The notes below the pieces were generated by a model. The model worked only from the letters and a program-made list of their open reading frames with translations, was not told the origin of the DNA and did no database searches. A DNA stretch of 64,000 nucleotides, taken from contig CM055265.1 in NCBI GenBank assembly GCA_029237695.1, forward strand, positions 87,083,447 through 87,147,446, in the 5' to 3' direction. Position 1 is the stretch's first letter, and the number at the start of each line of letters is the position of its first letter. The stretch comes from Conchocele bisecta (taxonomy: Eukaryota > Mollusca > Bivalvia > Lucinida > Thyasiridae). The position numbers and the translations under genes were made by a program. Positions 1 through 12,500 of this stretch are shown here, in pieces.

Positions 1-300
1 TATGGTGTATGTATGCACAATAGTAGGCCCAGGAGTATTCCATATACATGCTTGACTAAAAACCTTAACCAAGGGGAATTAACTAAGTAATTCAAGGTTA
101 AATGTAGGTCAAGGTCAAATATAGGTCAGGGGTTGTTGATGTACATCACTAGGAGATGAAGTTGTCCAAGTATGGTGGGTGTAGGGCCAGGAGTATTCCA
201 TATACAAGCTTGACTAAAAACCTTAACCAAGGCGTGACGGTGACGCCGACGCCGGGGTGACTACATAAGCTCTCACTATTCTTCGAATAGTCGAGCTAAA
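1..300 (+). repeat. 3' end of a tandem-repeat element (family A)
   Basis: About 1.8 units of a roughly 170-bp repeat whose landmarks are AAAACCTTAACCAAGG, AGGTCAAGGTCA and GGAGTATTCCATATACAAGC. It ends in a GC-rich segment (GTGACGCCGACGCCGGGGTG) and a short hairpin (ACTATTCTTCGAATAGT) followed by GAGCTAAAAA. The same ending occurs near 6310 and, reversed, at 34226. The element continues beyond the left edge. Confidence 0.85.
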
Positions 301-1837
301 AAGGTCAAGGTAATGTTAATGGCGGCACGAGTGTGTTCCAAATGCTCACATGCATCAAGTGTCCAAATATTGAAGCAATATGTCAAGTAATATTAAAGTT
401 ATACCATGATTATGTACAAACTTTTTGACATTTCGGATGACGCGGATGACGACGATGGGACAGAAAAAACTAAATTTCCCATCCCCTCTACTCGACTATA
501 AAACTGAATCTCTGAAAGGAATTACGTTGCTGCTAGCAGGTATTCCAGGAGATGGCGAAATTCGGCCAAGTTAAATTTAGCATGGAATTTCCTGAACTTG
601 CTGTTTACGACATCGAACGCTGATATTCAAATGTGATAATTAGCCGACAAACGCATATTTATTTCAAGACCCAGTTGCGAATGTATTTATACAGTATTCA
701 TTGATAAACAGCAATTGTTTTTGTGAAATGCCTTTTCGGAGATACCATCTAAGATGCAGTCACTTTAAAAGCACTAAATGCATCATCAGAATTATAATGG
801 CTACGTTTATTATTTTTAGATTTTGATTTTTAAAGTTTCACCCTGAGCTTAGCAACAATATGGCAATGACCGCTTGTCTGTAAAACTGCAAGAAAGAATG
901 TTTTAAATTTGTGATGATTCGCAAGATACTACCATTTGAGATGCAAAATTACCCACAATGCGTGTGAATGATCTATTACTACCAGGACATTTGAAATGTA
1001 TTTAACGGTGAGACATTTGAAATAATTGTTCGTCGGACGTTTCGAACCATGCAACTTTCGTACCAGGTTTCCAGAACGTTTCGGACCAGGATGTTTCAGA
1101 TGCAAGCCACTTGGGGCCTTTTATGCGAGTTTTTCCCACGTTTCGGTCGGTCATTTGATACCGGAGTCAATCGACGGACCTCGAACTTAGTATTGGTGTA
1201 GGAATATATTTATCGTACGTGGGTGATGTGCCCGAGACTATATATTGAAGAATTTGCGGACAGCCATCAACAAAGATATACCTGTAATGTATGACCATCA
1301 GCCAATCAGATTGTGTGATATTTATGAGTACATTCAGAGCTCCAGATAAGCTGCATATTTTCTTAAATACACAATTAAAATTGCCAAAAACACAATTGAA
1401 ATCAGAAGTAGCGAGTATCAAAAAGCAATACAAAATTTGTGGTACCTTCATTATGCTGCAGAAAACGATAAACAGACCACAAATGAAATGCCAAGACATG
1501 TTTTCATTTCGAAGCAAACTATTCAATAATTGCTGTCTGTTGATGTGTAACAGTAGTGTGCTTTTATTTTACCCAATTAAAATTTTGAAATACCCAATTG
1601 CTTGTCAGAGAAATGATGGAGTGACAATCCTCAATTACTAATTCCTTATCTGGAGCCCTGTGCATCAGAAAGTGACATTAATCAAGTCACACATGCAATA
1701 AAAGCACTTATTAAATGAATCTGCTCTGCTTTAGGGTGAAACTTTCCACCCCATTATGTAAGCCAGCTGTTCAAGTGCACCATCTACACAGTTGATGTTA
1801 CATGTTGTATATAGAGGATCTTGCTTGAGTGATGATT
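301..1837. other. no gene recognised
   Basis: AT-rich sequence. Two short overlapping open frames on opposite strands (1167-1526 minus, 1291-1641 plus) show no conserved motif, splice context or codon bias, and I do not call them genes. No tandem or inverted repeat stands out. It may be the 3' flank or a 3' intron of the minus-strand HAUS4 gene, whose last exons lie beyond the left edge. Confidence 0.5.
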
Positions 1838-1944
1838 TAATATGATATTTATTAAACGAGTTTACTGATTTCATAAGAAAAGAGGCTATGCCGAGTTTCT
1901 TATGAAATTGGTCAACAAGTTTAATAAATACCATATTAAATCAT
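1838..1944. repeat. MITE-like inverted repeat, family P, copy 1
   Basis: About 107 bp with ends TTTAATATGATATTTATTAA and the imperfect complement TTAATAAATACCATATTAAA. The middle carries GATTTCATAAGAAA...TTTCTTATGAAAT. Related copies are at 16100-16197 and 22808-22916. Its small size, terminal inverted repeats and multiple copies fit a non-autonomous DNA element; superfamily unknown. Confidence 0.8.
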
Positions 1945-2391
1945 CCCAAAGGTTAGATTAAAATGTACTGCATAAGCACATCATCATACATTGAAGCTGT
2001 ACTGGTCACCAAACCTGTTTTCTGTAAAAAGCTAATTTGCATATGTTACACCATATTAATACACTGCGAGTGCCCATTTTATGCAATAAATGGTATATAT
2101 TATGTCAAATGTAATCTACAAAATTGGTTTTATTTCATTCTCAGCTGAAATAAGTGAATTTCCAACTTTTATTTCATTTCAACTTCATTAGAGCAATTTT
2201 TCTCCACAATTTGAAGATTAATGAGAATCTTTAAATTGTCGAGTATTCTGTGCTTCCACTTTTGACTAGATGGCCGCGGCCCGCAACCCGTGCCTGTCGA
2301 GGCTTTGATAGTATACCAAAAACTTGAACGTACGTACGCCAATGTGCGGACTATATCGCGCTGTCCGCGGGTGTGACAGAAATCAATGTGT

Positions 2392-2583
2392 ACCGTAATA
2401 GCACTAAATATTTGGACACACTTTATTCTGGCAAACACATAGAAATTATGTTTTTACATGACAAAGCGTGTCCAAATATTGGGGTTTATTATGGTTGTAT
2501 TGGTTTATCACAATAACAACATATTTGGATATTTATAGGGGTTTTCCAAAACAAATTGTGTCCGAATATTTAGGGTCATTACC
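2392..2583. repeat. inverted-repeat element, family Q, copy 1
   Basis: Starts near TACCGTAATAGCACTAAATAT, contains TTGGACACA and ends near TTTAGGGTCATTACC. Matching copies are around 53377-53580 and 57146-57305. The ends are complementary in the form TACCATAATAACCCTA. A small non-autonomous DNA element is the simplest reading. Confidence 0.65.
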
Positions 2584-3064
2584 TAATAAATTAAATTAGA
2601 ATAAATGCGTAAACCACATCAATACACGCCTTATCTGGAGTTCTATAAGTGCCTACCTGATCGTGCGTAGCGACTGCTGGGTTTCTATTGTGTACGTGTC
2701 ACACAGTATCTGTAACTCCACAAGTCTGGAAAGCAGAACACAAGTTGTGTATATATACAAGTCGTTTAAATAGGTCGCCAAACTTGGAAAATTATGAGTA
2801 ACTTTCCTTATATCAACTTCCGGACATCAGTGATGCTAAAATTTGTGGATGGAATATGTCGGTTAGTTATGTATGTGTTGCTTAATAGTTTAATGTTGAC
2901 AAAGTCAGCCAATTCTAGCATTAGTGATACCCTGGATACAGTTCTAAGGCAAGTTAACCTGGTAACCTGCCCTGTATTGACTGAATACGTACCGACTAAT
3001 AAAATATTGTTCATCCGGGTTACAACGAAGTGAAAACTGATGTACATTTTTTATATCAAATTTA

Positions 3065-3178
3065 TCAGGCTCGGCTTGGAAACAGTAGAAATTCCTCAAC
3101 AAGCTTTGGAATTCCTACATGTTTCCTAGCCTTGCTTGATAAACTTACCGGTAATATCAAAAGACACTAGCCTGGTAT
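3065..3178. repeat. dispersed repeat, family R
   Basis: Contains GGAATTCCTACATGTTTCCTAGCCTTGC and ATCAAAAGACACTAGCCTGGTATTC (shown here by position only as landmarks). Similar sequence is at 12465-12560, 12640-12740 and about 21475-21560. It lies left of the last HAUS4 exon in the window. Confidence 0.6.
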
Positions 3179-3447
3179 TCGCTGCATCTCATGTAAAATA
3201 TTTACAAAATTTACGATATTTTCCATAAATGATGTCGAAAGTTGACGAAACGTAGCATTTGCATCACAGTTTCTGTAAATATTTTTCATGAAAAATAGCA
3301 CATCTATTTAGGTATAAAATCACATGGTTTGTCTGAAATACGATGCATGATCACTCCGATGCATGACCACGATGCATGACCACTCTGGCACACCAATTGG
3401 AAATGGAGAGATAAGCCACATATGTATTACCAACAGTGGGCACCTAC

Positions 3448-3578
3448 TTAATTTTGCGACACATGGCGTCACACTTGGCGTAGAGCCATTCGGCAGTTAT
3501 CGTGTCCTGCTCCGGCTGTTGTCGCAGCTTGTACTTTGAGATCAGGGTCTCCAGAAGCTTGAGGGACTCCAACAATGT
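3448..3578 (-). CDS. HAUS4: HAUS4 exon (last one in window)
   Basis: 131 bp, 43 codons plus two bases. The acceptor is TTTTTTTCAG at 3588-3579 (minus). The donor GTAGGTG follows at 3447. It encodes the coiled-coil part starting TLLESLKLLETLISKYKLR and ending AMCRKI plus a split codon, so one more downstream exon is required. The pyrimidine tract of the acceptor directly follows the tail of a SINE (3603-3780). Confidence 0.87.
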
Positions 3579-6500
3579 CTGAAAAAAAGTGTATGGGTTA
3601 CTATCCCAGCAACAACGAAGGTCATATAGAGACGGGACCACTGTTTAAAGTCTAATCCAACAGGCCAGCGGGATGGAAATACTATGTAAGTAATTTTCAT
3701 GCCTAGGATAAGGATTGAACATACAACCTCCGGTATTGAAGTACAATGCCATGTCAACTAGGCCACGGCCCATCCAGCAGTATCTGAAATGAAATTGGGC
3801 TTATGGCTCAATGGGGCTTATGGCTGGAGATATAGGGCCAATATGGTCGAGACTGCAGAAATGTGTCTGCGATGGGCGGGTATTGAACACATGACCTTCA
3901 GTATGCAAGTCTATCCAGTGACTAGTGAAGACCCAGACCAGACTCGCAGTCTGATCAGGGTGTGCACTAATCTCCATATACTATAGTAAGTGAAACACCC
4001 AGGATGATGCTAACAAGCAGTATAGATCATACGTTAAGAGTTAAGACTGGAAATAAGTGTCATAAGCCCCATTATACCAGATACAATTTTGGTGAAATAG
4101 GCTACAGATACAGTTACAAGTAAGATATGGCAGCTACGTAGTGTAGCTGCCATATATTACTTGTAACTGTATCTGTAACAGACTATGCCATTATTCAGAC
4201 AACTGGTAGTTTTAAGGTGTGCAAAACATAACAAAAGACATGCATTTAGATAGCAAGCAATATGAACAAGGGCATCGTTATTACCAAGTTAATTCACTCG
4301 CTGGCAGCTTTGATAATAATAATAATAAAAAAAAATATATATATTTTTGCCTTACAAACAAGGTGAACATAAGTCCTCAGTTACCATGACCTTGGGCAGT
4401 TGGACGTGGGTCGTATGCAAAGCAAAGCACCATCCCTACACATACATTGTGGCCAAATATTATCAAAATTGGTGAAGCGGTTCGTGTACATTGAACTAGA
4501 CATTATGTTTGTAAAACATGCATATGCACCCTTGGCATACTTGACTGTAAAAATGGCTATTAAAGTGTTTCAGCGATGTTGTGACAGTTAAAAAATGGAA
4601 AGGTTAAGTTAATGATGGCATGAAGGTGTTGACAAATGTTCAGGGGATTCAAGTGTCCTAAGAAAACGTTATTTAACCATGTGAGCTGATTATTGTATAA
4701 ACATAATGCTCTCCTAATAGGGTCCTACCGCTGAACAAACTCATTTCGCTATGCTCACTAGTTTGCTTAGGGGAAGGACCCAATCACTCATACATTATTT
4801 CACGATAACCAGCTCGCTGGGATGAACTACTGTCTGTCCCACGTTTTTCTGCCGACAAACATTTCGCTATTTAACACATTAAATCTAAAAAATATTTAAA
4901 TGTAAGTACCTTTTTATCAGTAACAAAAAAGTCACCCTCCCCAAAAAATTTTACCTGATGGAAATTGATTGAAAACAAAAACAAAGAGCTGTAGGAGAAC
5001 AATATAGCTCGACTATGAGGGTTGTCGAAGTACACATAGCTTGACAAACAAGGTGGCCGCGGCCTGCATAAAAACCTTAACCAAGGGAAATTAAGTAAGT
5101 AATTCAAGGTTAAATGTAGGTCAATGTCAGATATAGGTCAGGGGTTATTGATGTACATCACTAGGAGATGAAGTTTTCCAAGTATGGTTGGTGTAGGCCC
5201 AGGAGTATTCCATATACAAGCTTGACTAAAAACCTTAACCAAGGGGAAATAACTAAGTAATCCAAAGATAAAAGTAGGTCAAGGTCAAATATAGGTCAGG
5301 AATTATTGATGTACATCACTAGATGAAGTTGTCCAAGTATGGTTGCTGTAGGCCCAGGAGTATTCCATATACAAGCTTGACTATAAACATTAACCAAGTT
5401 TGAGTACAAACCTTAACCAAGTGGAAATAAGTAAGTAATTCAAGGTTAAATGTAGGTGAAGGTAAAATATAGGTCAGGGGTTATTGATGTACATCCCTAT
5501 GAGAAAAATGTATCCAAGTATGGTGTCTGCATGCACAATAGTATTCCATCTACAAGCTTGACTAAAAACCTTAACCAAGGTTGACTAAAAACCTTAACCA
5601 AGGGGAATTAACTAAGTCATTCAAGGTTAAATGTAGGTTAAGGTCAAATATAGGTCAGGGGTTGTTGATGTACATGACTAGGAGATGAAGTTGTCCAAGT
5701 ATGGTTGGTGTAGGGCCAGGAGTATTCCACCTACAAGCTTGACTGAAAACCTTAACCAAGGAGAATTAACTAAGTAATTCAAGAGGAAATGTAGGTCAAG
5801 GTCAAATATAGATCAGGGGTTATTGATGTACATCACTATGAGAAAAGTTTGTCCAAGTATGGTGCCTGTATGCACAATAGTATTCAATGTACAAGGTTGA
5901 CTAAAAACCTTAACCAAGGTTGACTAAAAACCTTAACCAAGGGGAATTAACTAAGTAATTCAAGGTTAAATGTAGGTCAAGGTCAGATATAGGTCAGGGG
6001 TTGTTGATGTACATCACTAGGAGATGAAGTTGTCCATGTATGGTTGGTGTGGGGCCAGTAGTATTCCATCTACAAGCTTGACTAAAAACCTTAACCAAGG
6101 AGAATTAAGTAAGTAATTCAAGAGGAAATGTAGGTCAAGGTCAAATATAGATCAGGGGTTATTGATGTACATCACTAGGAGATGAAGTTGTCCAAGTATG
6201 GTGGGTGTACGGCCAGTAGTATTGCATATACAAGCTTGACTAAAAACCTTAACCAAGGTGTGACGGTGACGCCGACGCCGGGGTGACAACATAAGCTATA
6301 GTGGAGCTAAAAATGGAAATGACTCTGAAACCTAACTAGATAGCTTGGAAATGATGTTTCTAAGAAATTAAAAGTGAGATTTTGAAAATCGGTCCACAAA
6401 TAAAAAGCCTCCATGTTAAATTCCCATAGGAAAATATTTTTTTCGCAATAAAATCAATATTTTTTGTTATTGATGAAAAAGTACTTGCATTTAAATAATT

Positions 6501-9500
6501 TTTAGATTTAATGCGTTTAATAGTCAAAATTTTGTCGGCAGAAAAAATTGGAACAGACAGTAGAGCAAGAGCTCACAGATACACCCGGCGGCCACGTAAG
6601 CCGGGGGTATAATAAATATACAGTAGACGAACCGGTCTCTGTCGAACACTCCTGAAAATTCGAACTTGTCTTGGGGTCCCGACAAATTTCCCTATATAAA
6701 TCATATATTTTTCTACCTAAAACTACGACAAAGTCGAACTCTCGAACCGGAGTCACGGTCCCTTGGTCAGTCAATGAACGTAAAGTGCTATTGATAGCTC
6801 GTACAGGTAAGTCTGTCGCCAGCTGATCTGTTTGCCTAGCGAGGTGTGAATATCACGATTGACGATTTTTCTACCTAAAACTCGAACTACTACAAAGTCG
6901 AACTCTCGAACCGAAGTCACGGTCAGTCAATCAACGTAAAGTGCTATTGATAGTGTGAATATCGCGATTGGCGGTCTGTTTGATTTGTTTCGCTGTTAGA
7001 AATATTCATGGACGTTTTAATATGAAGGGACATGTTCGTATTTGTATTCCCGAGTAATATAATAATATTCCGCCTTTAACATTTTTAAATGCCAAATTGT
7101 GCAATTTCGTTTAAATTTTATTTGTACAGTTTGTATGTTTAATAAACCAGTGTGCTATTTATAGACACATTCTTGGATTATGATGTTTCGCCCCTGTCTA
7201 CTTTCGTTTATTGAATTCTATTTTGCGCCGATCTTTTGCAAACACTTTACTGCTTGTGTATGCAAATGATCCGTGATAAAAAAACATTCACTAGCAATAA
7301 CGAGATGGCCGCGGCCCGCATGTCGAGCCCGCCGAGGCATTCGATGGTCTCAGAGTGTATTTATTTGAAGTTTGATGCCCACATTATGTGTACAGTCCCA
7401 TAGAAAACGAACAGCCAAATGCCAAGCTGATTCTGACAGGTTAATGTTCCTGTTAATGATTTTGTATTGCACTATGGGGTCAGCTAATGAGATAACAAAG
7501 CATGCAGAACTACTTTCACTGTCCAGCTGGAGTCTCCAGTAACCACCAAACTCGACCATCGTGCATGAGAATATGTACAGGTGAGTTTTATTACCACCAG
7601 CGACTATTATGGCCGTAATCTTTGCAGCTTAGGTCCAGATCAGAATGAGCAGTCACATCAGGATCTAGACTGTCAGTTTATTTGATACTGAATGAATGAC
7701 TGTTAAAACATTTGATTAGAAAAGTTTTATAAACTATCAACAGAGCTCAAGCTAAGGTGCGTAATTTTATCAATTCTGGATAACAACAAATTTCTGCACC
7801 AAAAAATGGCAAGTTGGGAGTCTCAATGATCTCAATGACGATTCTAAAGGACTCCTAACTTGATATCTTTCATTGAGAAATAAGAAATTTCGCCACCAAA
7901 TTATGCACCTGACACGGAGCTCGATCTGTATCAATCTCAAGTCCGCGCAGTCTGATCAGGGCTAAAGTTTTTTGAAGGAGTAATATTAATGATACCAGGA
8001 AAACGCTTTGACTCCCAATCATTCTCAGTGTCAATTAGTGCAAATATTCTAATCAATAACACACAATTGCAAATTATACATATTTGGCCTTATATTTGTA
8101 TATGCGTATACTATTTACACAGTGATCCGTTATGAGACCAACCATGTAAGTAATTTGATACATTTCCACAGTTGTCATAGTTCATGAAAAATATTTACAT
8201 AATTTATGATTTTCTTCCGTACATGACAACGAATATTTATGACACTTTCAAAGCATATTGCAAGATGTCATCATTTACGAAAAAACACAAGGCTGTTATA
8301 AATATTATTCTTTGAATATCGCGGATGCTATTATGTATGAAATCAATTGAGATAGACGGAATTGCGAACCGTGCAGACCCTGATCAGACTGCGCGGATAT
8401 GCAGGCTGATTTGGGTAGCGGAGTTGGCAGCATAGATCATAAGCCCCATTTCTCCATCATGACAACATATGCCATATGTATGCATGTATGTCATAGATAA
8501 TTGCAGGTTTTGCAATCGTGGTGCCATAATTATGTGCTCTTCATATTTACTGCTACATTTTGAATAAAATATAAAAATACAGCAAATATCTAGTACATAT
8601 CTCTGCTATCGAATAATAACAAAAAAAGATAAGTATTTATTATATCTTCCCATTTTAGTTCAGAAACCAGACATATTTATTCTGTCCTATGCAGTGGTCA
8701 AGCCGCCTGACCATTATCCATGCGCGAACACAAAATAGTTCTCACACGTCCATTTTCATTTTCGTACATAAGGATTATGTTTGACGATTTGGCTTCTTGT
8801 TAGTTTTCGTTTGTTTAGTGGAATGCATACATATATCGATTCACCTCGGTGTATTATAAAATATTTTGAATACGATTTTATATTATAATGGTATCATAGA
8901 TAGTATTTTGGCCCGCATATTCCTACGCCGTATTGGAACCATTTTGGCGGGATTTGGAGAGGTCTTCGGAACACATATTTTGGTAAAATCTTAATTTTTT
9001 TTCACAATATATTTGTCGTTGGTCAACCGATTTTGACGGGAGAAAAGGCATTTTTGCATCTCTGATAATGATAAAATTGATTATAGCATTATTTATAGAT
9101 TTTATTTGCGTTATAACATATTTAGAATTTAACTGGGAATTTCAGAATCTTATCATATCGCCTAATGGGCCATTTGACCCGGTGTTAGGAACATTAAAGG
9201 AACATTAAATCTCGTCGTAGGAACATTAAATCTGGTTGGTATCGGGGATGCAGACAGGTTTATTCCAGTATCCAGCTGTGCAACTCGGGTTTCCCGACCC
9301 CACGTTTTCTTTGAAGTAGTTGGGTTTACAAGTACCCGACTTTCTATGGGAGCGTACACCTAATGCAATAAGCATACAAAGTTTCAAGCAAATCTGACTG
9401 ACGGTTACAGAGATAGTAGGTATGTGAAAACTTTAACGCAAATTTTGACAGAAACTTTAACACAAAGTTCTAAGTCATTTGACCTTGACATAGGGGCACA

Positions 9501-12500
9501 GGGGCCGCATGAGTGGGACACAGAATGAATATATGGATGATGACTAATAAGTATATGAAGTTTCAAGTCAATGTGACTTAGGACTGCAGAGATATAAGGT
9601 ATTTAAAAACTTTAACGCAGATTTCGGAACGCAAACTTCTAAGTCATTTGACCTTGACCTTGGGCACAGGGGCCGCATGAGTGGGATACAGCACGAATAT
9701 ATGGATCATGACGAATAAGCATATGAAGTTTCAAGTCAATGTGACTTAGGACTGCAGAGATATAAGGTATCTAAAAACTTTAACGCAGATTTCGGAATGC
9801 AAACTTCTAAGTCATTTGACCTTGGACACAGGGGCCGCATGAATGGGATACAGCATGAATATATGGATCATAACTAATAAGCATATGAAGTTTCAAGTCA
9901 ATGTGACTTAGGACTGCAGAGATATAAGGTATTTAAAAACTTTAACGCAGATTTCGGACGGAGGGACAGACGCACGGACACCCGGACGTCATTGTGATCA
10001 CTATGTCTCGCTTTCCGCAAGCGGGCTCCGACAAAAATGGTCCATGGTTGTGAAGTTGTGGTTTTCAAGCTTAATTATAACATAGTAAAATAAACACGTT
10101 TACAATGGAAATGTCGAGACAAAGTCGAGACGGTAAAATAAGTAATTCTTTATATTTGTTTATTTGATATTTCTTCCAGAAGGCCATAGTCCCATGCAAA
10201 CATCAATCAATGGTGTCATTCCTAAATGGAATGAAATCACTGACTAGTATTTATTTTCTTTCCCTCGAACTACGCCTGACTCAAACTTTTATTCGAGTAC
10301 GTTGCCGGTTTGAGAGATCGATCTTCCACTGTATTTTTAGTATGTAATTCATTGTGGCACTTGCACAGCTAACCTGGTAGTAGGCCCAGAACTGTCGGTC
10401 ACGTGAGCTGTAGTCGTCCTTTAGGCTCTGTCTTTCTTCCTCCAGATGGCGCTTGTCTGCCTCCACCAGGGCGGGTAACTGTGACGACTTTGCAAAGACC
10501 AGCCGTGTACTCTCTGAAATGTGGCTACCACTGGAGAAATAGGGTTTATGACATTTGAACATCCGTGCAGTCTGATCCGGATCTGCACTGATCGCAATTC
10601 AGCCAGTGAAGCATGTACTGTGCTTCCAACAAACAGTAAATACATGGTTAGTACTGTCGAATATAAAATATATTCTGTTAAGCTTCATTAGGACGAGCTT
10701 TAGCGAGCCCCTATGGACACACTAAGTTTGTGACCTTGATCTTGGGGTAAGGGGTGGGTGATGGGTCATGGATTTGCTACTGCATAATAGAGGATCATCA
10801 GATGAATGCATGTATGAACTAGATTTGTCAGTAAGTGAGGCTTACGGAATACACTGTGGACGCCGACTGATGACGGCGACGCCGGAGGTATGCCATTAGC
10901 TCTTTGTGCACTTCGTGCAGGCGAGCTAAAAAACACAAAGGACAATAATTCAGTATCCTGCAATATAATTTATTATTTATCTGCGCAGCACATACATGGG
11001 TTGATTATCTACGTTTTTGGTCAAAATATTTGGTACCGCAAAAAGAATCCACTCCAATTATCAATGATTACCGTAAAGATTCTAATAGACGCCCATGCTC
11101 TAATAGATGCCCACCCCCTACTTTTTACGTTGAAAATTACACATTTTTGGGCCGATTTTCACGAAATTAGTGCCTCTAATAAACGCCCAGTACAGACTTG
11201 AAACAAAATCGGAGCTAATTGACCAATTAGATTTTTTTTCTTTCCATTATTTCGAAAGCAACTTCCTTTAAAATCGGGGAAAAAACATAATTGCTACTTT
11301 CACTTTCAAAAGCGGAAGCGAAATTCGACTGTTTCCGGTGTCACAGTAAATTCCTCATCAGCAGTAGCTATTTGCACGGACACAGGGTGATCAGAATTTA
11401 CACGTTTACGGAGACGCCATTTTCAAAGCATCTCAAACCTGACAGATCCGAAACGCTGACGCTGACAAAACGTCCATAGGCGTAAATCTGATCAGCATTA
11501 ATGATTGACGCTGTCTTGATATACATTACCATTAAATTTAACATTTCTACCGATTGTACCATAAAGACCAGAGTGGGCCGAAACGTCTTGGCCCATTGTT
11601 TATAAACTGACAGACAGTACAATCAAGTCTGGCATTTGAGAGTAACGTCCCTTAGTTATGTTTTTGTTCAGATAGCAGAACATCGTATATTTTTTTATCA
11701 TTTTCCCTTTGCTGAATAACACTTGCCTCTATTAAACGCCCACCCTGGACCTCGGAGCCAGTGGTGATTCTAATAGACGCCCGGCGTCTATTAGAATCTT
11801 TAAGGTAATTGTGAAATTTGGCTGAATGTGAAGTATTACTTGGCTGACTAGGCACATACCCGCAGTGGACTGTTCGGAATCATGGGCAGCAACCAGACCC
11901 TCACATTTCTTCCGGAGTCGTTCTTCAATCTCGGGTATCACCGCCTGTTGTAGGGACTGTAGATGCTGCAATGAGAATAGTAGTGCTACACCCTTGGTGA
12001 GACGAGAAAACGGCAACTTGCTATGTACGGATTTGTATACACGCTGGATTATATTCTGCATCGACTACATCCACATAGCTGGGTCACAAAATACTTTTGC
12101 TGATGTTCCATTGATTGAATGGAGCCACATGACGTGATAAGCGTAATAATGCAAAGCAAACAAGTCTACGTTCTTTTCAACGAAAACCATATTTTATCAG
12201 GTAACACGCTTTTTATTGGCCGAATACGTCTTAACTGATAACATAAGTTTGTATCAAGCATTGACCCGATACGAATATCCGGGTTACAACAAATTGTAAA
12301 TTGACGTTTCATTGGCCGAAATGCGTCACATGACGTTACCGAATGACGTCTGTGTAATGACACAATGTAAATAACAAACGTCATAATTGTTCATTATGAG
12401 CCAAAGACGCTACCTGATAAATAGAATACTATGCTAGTCGTTTTTGACATTAATCTTATCGGACTCGGCTCGGAAACGGTAGGAATTCCTTGGCGAGCCT

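Noticed and set aside
1291..1641. 116-codon ORF
   Set aside because: No recognisable domain; an overlapping frame of similar length on the other strand; AT-rich non-coding character.
2169..2438. 89-codon minus-strand ORF as a possible HAUS4 3' exon
   Set aside because: It overlaps a family Q repeat and does not resemble the HAUS4 C-terminus.
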